From Porodaedalea pini (Eukaryota; Basidiomycota; Agaricomycetes; Hymenochaetales; Hymenochaetaceae), in the NCBI GenBank assembly GCA_002794775.1, contig NBAY01000089.1, forward strand, positions 62,001 through 126,000: DNA of 64,000 bases, written 5' to 3'. Shown here in pieces: positions 22,711-32,620 of the stretch; positions within the stretch are counted from its first letter, which is position 1; every line of letters starts with the position of its first letter. Both the position numbers and the translations under genes were made by a program. The notes under the pieces were generated by a model. That model was not told the DNA's origin. It saw only the letters and a list, made by a program, of their open reading frames with translations, and did no database searches.

Positions 22711-24700
22711 CCATACATCATCTAAAACATTTTGGAGATACTGTGAAGGGTTTGGGACGCTTCTGTGAATTACTCCATCCAGTTCCTTTCCTTCTGTAGT
22801 AAACCTGACACCCCCTGCCGCTTTTTTGCACTAAATTATTCTCTTATGTCTGTGGACCCTCTAAATGACTCGGAGTTCTTTATAAGAACTATTGACATAC
22901 AAATGGAGCGCATACACACAGCTTGGACACTTAAATGGATTTTATGTGGTGTGAATTGGGTTTTTGAGTGCAGATCTATCTCCCTACCGATATTTTCCAA
23001 TTTTCGGGCATCCAGCAGGCTGATACACTGAATATAGTGTCAGAAAGTATTCCATTGTGTCCCTGAATAGTTTCTGAGACGCTTTTGTGCTTCAATGTCG
23101 CTTATCTCAATTGTTTTGGAGTGAGTCACTATTTTGAGTGCAGATCTTCCCTCCCTGCCGAGTTTTTATGTTTTAGAACATTTGGAGTCACAAAAGTCTT
23201 CGAAATGACTAAGATAGTCTATAGGTGACTCGTAAAAGATATGTGAGACAATACAGCACGCTTGGATCGCTTGTAGGAATTATTTGATGGGTGTAAAATG
23301 TTTATGCTGAAGATCTGTCCTCCTCCTGCCGAGGTTTTCTGTTTTTGGAAACCCCGGAGCCTAGGCAATGTTGGAAGCGATTGAAAGGGTCCATAATGCA
23401 TCTAAAACATTTTTGAGATACCCTGAATGGTTTGGGACGCTTCTGTGAATTATTCCATCCAGTTCCTTTCCTTCTGTAGTATACCTGTCACCCCCTGTCG
23501 CTTTTTTGCATTAAATTATTCTCTCACTTCTGCGTACCTTCTAAATCATTCAGGGTACCTTATAGGTACTATTAAGACATATCTGAAACGCATATGTCTA
23601 GCTTAGACACTTGTTTGAATTTTAAGTGATGTGATCTTGAGTTTTGAGTGCAGATCTATCTCCCTACCGATATTTTCCGATTTTCGGGCATCCAGCAGGC
23701 TGATACACTGAATATAGTGTCAGACAGTATTCCATTGTGTCCCTGAATAGTTTCTGAGACGCTTTTGTGCTTCAATGTCGCTTATCTCAATTGTTTTGGA
23801 GTGAGTCACTATGTTGAGTGCAGATCTCCCCCTCCCTGCCGAGTTTTTATGTTTTAGAACATTTGGAGTCACAAAAGTCTTCAGCATAACTCATATAGTT
23901 GATTGATGACTCCTGAAATGTATATGAGACAATAAGACATGCTTGGATCGCTTGAAGGAGTTCTTTGATAGGTGTAAAATGTTTATGCTAAAGATCTGCC
24001 CTCCTCCTGCCGAGGTTTTCTGTTGTTGGAAACCCCGGAGTCTATGCACTTTTTAAAGCAAACAAAAGGTCCAGAATGCTTCTGAAACATTCATGAGATA
24101 ATGTGAATGGTTTGGGACGCTTCTGTGAATTATTCCATCCAGTTCCTTTCCTTCTGTGGGATATCTGTCACCCCCTGCCGCTTTTTGCACTAAATTATTC
24201 TCTTATGTCTGTGGACCCTCTAAATGACTCGGAGTTCTTTATAAGAACTATTGACATACAAATGGAGCGCATACACACAGCTTGGACACTTAAATGGATT
24301 TTATGTGGTGTGAATTGGGTTTTTGAGTGCAGATCTATCTCCCTACCGATATTTTCCAATTTTCGGGCATCCAGCAGGCTGATGCACTGATTATAGTCTC
24401 AGACAGTGTCCATTGTGTCCCTGAATAGTTTATGAGACGCTTGTGTGCTTCAATGTCGCTTATCTCAATTGTTTTGGAGTGAGTCACTATTTTGAGTGCA
24501 GATCTCCCCCTCCCTGCCGAGTCTTTTGTGTTTTAGAACATTTGGAGCCACAAAAGTCTTCAACATGACTCAGATAGTTGATGGATGACTCCTGAAACAT
24601 ATATGAGACAATAAAACACTCTTGGATCGCTTAATTAATTAGTGGACTGTTGGACCATATCTGTAATTTGAATCTGTCCACCTCTCCTGGCGCTTTTTTG
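22711..24700. repeat. ~170-bp monomer array in 680-bp higher-order units (right part)
   Basis: The landmark CTRCCG (variants CTGTCG, CTGGCG) occurs at 22815, 22984, 23156, 23326, 23495, 23664, 23836, 24007, 24175, 24343, 24514 and ~24687, spaced 168-173 bp. Bases after it cycle in fixed order: cttttttgca (type 1), atattttcc (2), agttttta (3), aggttttctg (4). Units 22711-23390 and 23390-24070 are two full four-monomer repeats, and a third follows in part. Removing element B and one CCAT makes the left and right phases continuous (169 bp). Non-coding. Confidence 0.88.
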
Positions 24701-24719
24701 GATTCTTGAGGAATTAGAA

Positions 24720-24727
24720 TATATAAA
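24720..24727 (+). promoter_or_regulatory. TATA box of the 24856-25260 gene
   Basis: TATATAAAG-type box directly after the last repeat monomer, ~130 bp before the start codon. Confidence 0.6.
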
Positions 24728-24855
24728 GCTGTCCTTTACCACTAAAACATCAAAGGTTTTCCTCCTGCATCATCTCATGTCAGTTACCTGTGCCTCTCAT
24801 ACTTGTCAATATTCAATCTCATTCCTTCATTATTAGATTATCTCACTCCTCCAGG

Positions 24856-25260
24856 ATGCGCTTCACTACTTCACTGAAGTTCAAGACTTTCCCTGTGAGT
24901 ATCTTCCTTATACCTATATTATTTCTTGCTCATTTATTTATTGATCAGGCTGGGGAAGCCAAGAAACACAAATACAAGAGAGGCGATCTTGTCATAGTTC
25001 CTCATGGTCCTCATGGTGAGGAAGTCAACATTGTTGCCACAGTCTGTGAGCACCTTGGCCATGTCTCACACTCAAAACTACATGGAGGAAAATGGACCCC
25101 ATTGTATAGGGTTGTAGCTCGTGTGGGAGATGGGCGCATGTATTGGGTAGTGTCTCAGGCACGTATGGGAAACCTTGAGGATGCTACTATTGGTGTTCTG
25201 CATCAGAGGGCAAAGAGAAGCACTCCCTTCAAAACCAAACCTATATTTGTGGTTAACTAG
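24856..25260 (+). CDS. Small spliced gene of unknown function, 116 aa
   Basis: Exon 1 24856-24894 (MRFTTSLKFKTFP), intron 24895-24948 (GTGAGT...GATCAG, 54 bp, phase 0), exon 2 24949-25260. The inner ATG at 24856 is preferred over 24790 because it fits the TATA-to-ATG distance and the spliced frame. The first ATG would read through the intron, which happens to be open. Product is basic and soluble: KYKRGDLVIVPHGPHGEE, then HGGKWTPLYRVVARVGDGR and RMYWVVSQARMG. The RGDLVIVP start with following beta-like strands suggests a small beta-barrel, but I do not recognise a family. It sits head-to-head with the 7583-8300 gene across the repeat array, so the two may be one unit. Confidence 0.6.
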   Translation: MRFTTSLKFKTFPVSIFLIPILFLAHLFIDQAGEAKKHKYKRGDLVIVPHGPHGEEVNIVATVCEHLGHVSHSKLHGGKWTPLYRVVARVGDGRMYWVVSQARMGNLEDATIGVLHQRAKRSTPFKTKPIFVVN

Positions 25261-25318
25261 ATCTGCATAGTTGGATGAATTGCATATCATTTCTCTTCTG
25301 AACTACATTATCAGTTGA

Positions 25319-26568
25319 AGTGTAAGGCACCTAGATAGTGCCAACACTTGAGCCCACAAGAAAGATGGGACAAAATGATCTTTGTTGCTGTCAGAGAGAC
25401 CAAGGCAACAAAGGCATCAGAAAGGGTTCAAATAGGAAGGATTATATAATAGGAACTGTACAGTACCAGTCTGAAAGGAATCTGTTGAAATTTACTCTTG
25501 GAATACACAAATCATTAGCACATGCATGCTGGAGTATTGCTTGACTCAGTGCAAGTGCATATGAGCTTTGGACAGGTCAGAGAGTGAAGAGAATGTGAAA
25601 AGGATATGAACAGAATATAACATGCCATGCTCTGAAGGTCTGGAGGCTACACTGCCACCGAGTTTTGGGTTTGGACTCAGTACAGTTGTGGTATGGCTGT
25701 ATGGTGGCCTTCCAGAGTCTGTGCATCTTAGAATATCAGCAGCTTGGTACCTCAGAGTCATGACATGATGTCTGTACAGTTAGAATCATGTTGGAAATGG
25801 CAAGAATGCTCTGGCAGGCTTATACCCTTCCCCCCCTCAAAAGAATAAGGTGTAGTGATTAACCATTGCCTATATGCCAGCTGAGTCTTTCCCCCTTCAC
25901 TTACACTACCCCTTTGACACCCTTTACCAGATGCCAAACCTTACAACTCACGCTTTCATAATCAGCATCCAACTCTTTTATTATATCTTGTAAGCCCACC
26001 AGAGTGTTCTTACCATGTCCAGCATGACACTGACTGTCAGGACACTGTGTCATGACTCCGAGGTACCAAGCTGCCAATATTCTGAGACACACAAACTCCG
26101 GAAGGCCAACAGACAGCCATACTGCAACCACACCGAGTCTGAGCCCAAAACTCGGTGGCAGAGTAGCCTCTGGACCTTTGGAGCATGGCATGTTAGACTC
26201 TAATCATCTCCTTTTCATATTCCCTTCACTTCCCAACCTGTCCAAAGCTAATACAAATCTGTCTGAAGCTCATACGCACGTGCACCAAGCTGAGCAATCC
26301 TTTGGCATGTGTATGCCGAAGATTTACATATTCCGAGAGTAATTCTCAACGGATTCCTTTTGTACTGGTACTGTACAGTGTATATCATATAATCCTTTCT
26401 ATTTGAACCCTTTCCAACACCTTTGTTGCCTCAGTCTCTCTGACAGCAACAAAGGTGAGTAGACAATTTTCCTGTATGTATTTCCAGTCTCTCTGACAGC
26501 AACAAAGATTGTTTTGTCCCATCTGTCTTGTGGGCTCAAGTGTCAGCACTACCTAGGTGCCTTCCACT
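25319..26568. repeat. Large imperfect inverted repeat with an LTR fragment at its centre
   Basis: Left arm from about 25319 (agtgtaaggcacctag) to ~25830; right arm from ~25985 to 26568, reading inward aagtggaaggcacctag. The arms share the ggctcaagtgt..cagcaacaaag block, the tactgtacag block and the ~215-bp repeat of 7186-7400. The spacer (25851-25985) is the first ~135 bp of a B-family LTR. Arms are clearly diverged. No clear target duplication. No gene inside. Confidence 0.75.
25851..25985 (+). repeat. Truncated 5' end of a B-family LTR
   Basis: Begins tgtagtgattaaccattgcc, matching the B LTR start with CpG to TpG/CpA changes, and stops abruptly at the right arm of the inverted repeat. Confidence 0.8.
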
Positions 26569-26780
26569 TTTTTTTTTGACATTTGCAAAGCATATCTTTG
26601 CCCCTGTGTGTCCCCGCACCCCACATCATGATCTGACATGTTTCTGGTCTTGCGCACACTTGCAGGCCTTGCTAGACGTTCCCAACTGCCGTCCAGACAT
26701 TCCAATCAAGTCTGATTGACTCTGAGCCCAAAATTGCTCCAGTCACCTGACTTTGACTTCCTGCACAACAGGCCTTCTCA

Positions 26781-27777
26781 GTGATCCCAAGCGGAGTCCC
26801 TCCAGTGCCAGATCAGTTTATTTTTGGTACCCCATCACTTCCACCAGACTCTGGATCTGAAGACTCCATGTCCAACCTTGAAACAACTCCAAATGCATCA
26901 GAGTCCAAACCAGAACACCCACGACCTCGGAAGATGGCACCTCCAACTTTGCAGCCTGCAGCCATCAAATGGGCGGGACCGACAAAGGTCCCACTCCTAA
27001 TGGCCAGAGACCCAGAACCTCGGACACTGACTGAGTGGTTTGGATGGGTCCAGGTGTAACAGGCCACAAAGGGGTTGAGGGATGATCAGGTGGTAGCAGC
27101 AGTCATCGGGGGTATCATGAACCCCTGCTTTTCAGAGTGGATCATGTCTGACTATGCCTGGGTGAGCACACTCACACTTGGGGAGTTCATGGTTGAGTTT
27201 ATGCAGGAAGCACTTTTGGTGGACTGGGTGGCCTTGGAGTGGCAGAGGCTCCTTGCATCCCAACAGGGTGCCCAACCTTTCTGGGACTGGCAGCACAAGG
27301 TGATCACACAAAACTCAGACCTCCCGATCGGTACACGGATGTTGGAGGACCGACTGCAGGAGTTTCTGGAGGCCAATCTGCATCCGGACCTACAGGAAAT
27401 GCTCTGAGTCCAACCCCCAAACCTGACTGAGCCTCATGCAGTCCTCCAGGCCAAATATCAGGCTGAGGAATGGCAGATCTAAGCAGTGAACCTTGTGGGA
27501 GCAGCCACAGTGCAAGTGGCCACACCTCCCAGACAGTGGACAAACATTGCTGCACCCACAGCCTCTCCGACCAAAGCACAGGTAACCTGACTCCAAATGA
27601 GGGAGTGGCTCAGACATGTGAAGACACTGGATGAATGCCATGTCCAGACTGAGGACCACCTCCAACTTGCCAGTGAAGCAGCCATCTGATCTGATAGGGT
27701 CAGGCATCAGACTGACTGTGAATGCGAGCCGGCACCAACAAGCCAGAAGTCCGGAGGCTCAGCAAGTGGTGCAGGCC
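26781..27777 (+). pseudogene. gag: Element E: gag remnant, left half
   Basis: Decayed gag-like reading frame: MAPPTLQPAAIKWAG, a central FGW..FMVEFM..WQRL..W region, LEDRLQEFLEANLHPDLQ. It is broken by TAA, TGA and other stops (for example after 27056 and at 27405). It ends in SPEAQQVVQA, where the LTR of element F begins. The same frame resumes at 48961 (TPPNTPMPEP) after removing F and one AGGCC. 26569-26780 has no recognised feature beyond a T run. Confidence 0.65.
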
Positions 27778-28057
27778 TGTAACAAAATGTTACTTTCCTT
27801 GTTCCTAATTTGGCTGGTTCCACTTACTAATGATTTCTTTTAGGTTTCTTAGTTTTATCTTAAAGATTGGTCAGTTGTTGATGGCACATGTTAAAGGTGA
27901 GGCTAGGTAGTTAAATAGTAGATAGATTTGTTAGGGATCAAGCATTCTTCTTGCTCGATCCCTTCTCACAATATACTATGGTTTTCACCAGCTAGTTTAT
28001 ACATGTGAACTTGAAGCTCTGGAGAATCCGGTGTGACTGAATATTAAATTCATCACA
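27778..28057 (+). repeat. Element F 5' LTR
   Basis: 280 bp, TG...CA. Contains a perfect-type stem (GGGATCAAGC/GCTCGATCCC, 27934-27962) whose 9-nt loop is inverted relative to the 3' LTR. 28058-28390 after it is an AT-rich leader with no recognised gene and no standard TGG primer site. Confidence 0.85.
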
Positions 28058-28390
28058 TATTTTTAGCTGTTCAATTCTACTGTCTAAAAGCTTTTGCTTT
28101 ACTCTCAAACCACCAACTCTATCTGGGGACTGTCTGGTCTGATCAACCGCTCAGTATTCCGTCTAGTCAGCCGCTTTTCAGTTCAGTTTTATTTTCAAGA
28201 AAGTTCAAAACCAACCAAATAAAAAACATACCGGTCTGTTTCTCTTTGAGTTTTATCTAACTGACAAAAATCTATAGATACAAAAACATGTCAAATACAA
28301 GGACACTATGTATGATAGCAGGACATGAACACGTCATTCAAGCAATGGCCGCCCAAGCAGGAGTTCAGAGGTGGTGCATTTCATTTGGGG

Positions 28391-31300
28391 CCACTGAGGA
28401 GTAACTCTCCCCAAACGCTCAGAGAGTGTTTGGCGAAGCGACTGAGGAAGTGGAACAGTCAGTACCGGTAAGTACTGATGCACATATACTCACCTTGAGA
28501 GCCATGGAAGCGACCCCACACCTGACCCCTCTCCCACCAAGCCCTGAGGCTGTGGCAAGGGTCACCATACTGCATGATCAGAATGCACAGCATGAGGCAA
28601 CCAGAGCCTCCCCGCATGACCAGGGTCGTGTCAGGTCGAGTGCTGGTGAACTGGGTGGCATTGAGCCTAAACCAAACCAGAGCGATAAGACCTCGTCCAA
28701 TGCAGACTGGAGGCCCGCCAGTTATTTCCCTTTAAGGGAACATTTGCTCACTCTGGTAGGACCAGGAGTTGGAAGCAATGCAGCTAGGCCGTGAATCAGT
28801 TACCAAACTCCCCAGAGCACCTATGTAACTGGGTTGAGTACATTAGTAGATACTTCAGTAGATAATAATGAAGAATTATCTTACATTTCTGAAGTAGACC
28901 AAGAAATTCAGGTAGAAAGACCCAGTTCAAGGTCTCAATTCTCACCATCAGAAGGATATGAGAAAATTGAAGAACCTTTTGTGAGAGCAAGACAAACATT
29001 CACCCAAGTAGTAGGATCTTCAGCCAGTAACATAGCCCTTAGATCGGATCAAGTAACATCATTTCATAAAAATATTGATCTAGATGAATTGAATTGGCGC
29101 ACTGAATATGGGCAAACATCATTGCCAATTGTCCAGTCGATCCCTGAATATCAAGAGAACATTTGCCACAAGATGGGGATCTTCCGCCATGAAAGAGAGG
29201 CGGAACAATTGTTAGATTCACACCGAGACTGAGCACACATAGTCAAGTCTGTGTCTGCAGAAGGGCGTGATGCAACTGTACAGCATTCTCAAGAATTTTC
29301 TGATAGCGAATCCAAGAAGATCACCCAGTCTTCGAAGTCCAAGGCCAAGTGTAAGGAAGAACAAAAGGTCAAGAAGGAAGAGGGATGAGTTTCAGCGAAA
29401 CTTGCAGAACTCCGAGAGTGGGCATGAATGAGCACAATCCCTCTCCCAGTAACCTCTGGAAGTACTCACAAAACTACATACCCGAGTAATACAGCCACTC
29501 CATTTAGTAGAATAGAAGGGCTGTCTAGAAATACTGCCATAACAAAAGGAAAAACAGCGGATTTCAGAAATTATGGAAATATAAGCTTTGAATCTGAAGG
29601 CGATCTCAATATTGATGCTCAGATTCAATACTTACAGTCTATCAAGGAAAGATGACGGATTGAAGCAAGTAACAAAAAGGATGACAGCGTCAAAGCAACC
29701 TATACATCCTCTTTGCCACATGAATCTGCCACCTCACATGATATTCCGCCGAGATATAAGAAAGAAAGAACGGAAAAAGAGCAGAAAGAACAGGATAGAA
29801 CTCACCGTCGATACTGTTCTCGCTCCCATTCTCAATCCTGCAAACACCAATCCCAGAACCCTGCAAGTTTGAGCATCCAGGATTATCTCCAGGAACCCGA
29901 ATGTATTCTGATCAAGTTTCTGAAGTTGCCGAGCCAAGGGAATCAGAATCCCAGTGGTGAAGGACCTCCTAGTGATCTGGGAGATGGATCAGATGGAAGC
30001 AATGACTTCTCGAGGTCGCTGTCGCATACCGACTCGAGATCGTCATCACGTGGGGCTCAGAGTCCTATATGTTGGCTAGCTGTATTAGCTGGTAAAGGTA
30101 AATCTTGAGTGGACAAAGTGAAGAAATCCAAGAACAGGACGTACCAAGAAGAGAAAGAATGTCACCTGCATACAGAAGAAAGACAAAACAGATTTTCATC
30201 TGTAAAACCATCTGAAAACATGAGTAAAAGTAGTTACTTGAACCAAGCAATTAGATACTCATCTGTAAATCCTGGAAATCCTTCAGATCCCAGCAATGGA
30301 AATGGAGGACCAGGTGATGGAGACAGTTCAGATGGCAAGGACTCAGACAAAGGAACCTTAATGGAACCTTCAGAAATCCTGTCAGATGACCCTAAAGAGG
30401 TTCAAAATTGAAAATTGTTAGCAAAATGAAAGTGGAACAAGCAAATGTTGAGACTTAAGGTCCAAATGCAAGGCTCGAGGCCTGTTCCACTGACTCCATA
30501 TGATGGCGAAGCAAACTTAACTAAATACACTAAGTTCATGCTCGAAACTAATCATTATATGAAGAGATCAGGGTTAGTTCATTTCCCAAAAGATCAGGTT
30601 GGAGAATGACCTAGTTTCTTGAAAGGAAAGGCAATGGATTTATATATGCAAAAGGTTGGAGTTAACGATCGAGCGTGGCATTTACCTAGGTTCTTTAAGG
30701 AACTGATGGATTTCTGCTTCCCTTCAAACTATTCAGAGATTCTGAGAAAGCAGTTTCAGACATGTTCACAAGGCAAACAGACTATCAAAAAGTACCTTTA
30801 TGAACTGGAAATGTTGGCTGTGAATCTCAGAGACATATCAAACAGAGAATTATTGAGGCAAGCTTGGGATGGAGCACTTCCCAAGTATCAGCATCAACTG
30901 TGCCTCAATAACTTGAGTCCCAAAATGGCGAGTTACCAAGAAGTTAAGGATTGCCTGGAGAATATTGAGAAGGTGAACAAGTCTCTAGGAATCAAATGGC
31001 ATGAAGACCGAGAGTCACATGTGTCAGGAATGAGCCAGCCAGATAGAGTTCAGGAGAACTCATGATCATGGAATAGAGGCCAAGATCAAGGAAATCAACA
31101 CGCATGTGGTCAATACCAAAAAGACCATTCATCACAGAACCAAAACCATGGCACGAACCCTACTGCTGTAAACGTGAATTGAGCCAGCCCAAGCCCGCAA
31201 CAGCAACAGAAAAACAAAAACAGGAAACAAAGCCAGGCAGACAATCCAAGAGGCAGTAACAACAACAACAGACCAAGGCAAGAAAATCGAGAGTGGCACT

Positions 31301-32620
31301 CAGATCAACCGTGCCCGCAGTATTCAAAAGTGCAGCTGGATGACATGAGATCAGAAAATCAATGCTTTGTCTGCAAACAGGAAGGACATATGGCCAAGGA
31401 TTGTCCTATCTGTAACACAGCTAACCCAGGTGTGTCCTCAAATGCATTAAATGTTAATTACAGCACTCTCGAACAAGTTAACAACTTGTCTCAAACAGAA
31501 CAATATTTGGATTTAGGTTCTATGATCCGTTCTGTACCCGACTTGTCTTCTTCAACTGTGCAACAACTAGCTTTATCTTCTATTTGACTTCCTCAAGAAT
31601 TAGCTCCAAGTCTGGATGAGGAACTCTATACAATACATGAAGAAAATGGCCATATTCTGTCACAAGAGGACCTTTCAGAATTATTTGCAGTTGAGCGTTC
31701 AGATGTTGCTAGTTCTACTTACGCTCCGTCTGAATTGACAGTAATAAATCAGGAAAGTAACCTTCTATATATTCCTGAGTTAATTAATCACTTTTCTCAG
31801 CATGGTATTCCATGGTGGAGACACAAATATATTCTATATGGACAACCTAGTGAAGACTACAACAATACATTTGCTTGTGGAGCAATGGACTGTCTTGGAA
31901 TGGGAGTACCATATCCATTCAATTGAAAATGCATTCAAAAATGAAGATGAACAATCCGACCAGCCCGAAGATTCATAGTCTCGAGAATTTCCGAAGAAGA
32001 CTACTCAATCTACGATTGCTGGGATGGCAAAGATTATTTACTACCAGTATGCATTGCAATGACTCACTCATTTGATAGTCGAAAATGGTATTCCATGCTT
32101 CGACAGGTGATATATACTGCAAACATGGTTCAGAACCCTCAAGAAGGTCAAATGATCGAAGATATATTCAACCCCAACCTGTTTGAACCACTCGATGCAC
32201 CTGGTGTCGAAGAATTCTTTGAATTGAACCTTGAGCATACAAGTGACTATATGCTATCAAATAATGATTCTGGAATGCCACCTGAACTCGAGGCACAATT
32301 CTTTCTTGCCCTTATGGTACATGAGATGTTATCTCAATTGTCTGACATATCCAGCAATGCTACAGAGTCAAGAATCCCATGAGAAGTAGGATACAGGACA
32401 TGGGACTCCAGAAATACGCATGGAACCCTTCTATCTCTGCATAACAAACATCTGAATGAATCAGATCAACATGAGCACAATACAGTGATCGAGAATACAA
32501 GCGAATCAGATTTGCTGTTGAATGCAATCAACTTCGCTGCCGCTCAACCAGATCCAAATTCATTTCCGGCCCTAGAACATAACTCCACATATGCAAGAGA
32601 TATATCCCTTTCCCAATAAT
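28391..32620 (+). pseudogene. gag: Element F gag-type frame, ~16 TGA stops
   Basis: One frame can be followed over ~4 kb. From 28426 to 32382 I count about sixteen stops, all TGA; one TAA lies before, near 28402. Long polar N-terminal part, a Gly/Asp/Ser-rich hinge (GNGGPGDGDSSDGKDSD, ~30300), then the capsid domain at about 30480-31000 (PYDGEANLTKYTKFML, FFKELMDFCFPSNYSE). A CCHC zinc knuckle follows (CFVCKQEGHMAKDC, ~31365-31410), then an acidic spacer up to 32.6 kb. The next frame (protease) begins after a one-base shift near 32605. Stops sit where an arginine is plausible. Confidence 0.75.

Noticed and set aside
24790..24855. Upstream start for the 116-aa gene, giving 156 residues with a hydrophobic stretch
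   Set aside because: The hydrophobic stretch is the translation of the GT-AG intron 24895-24948, so the apparent membrane segment is an artefact.
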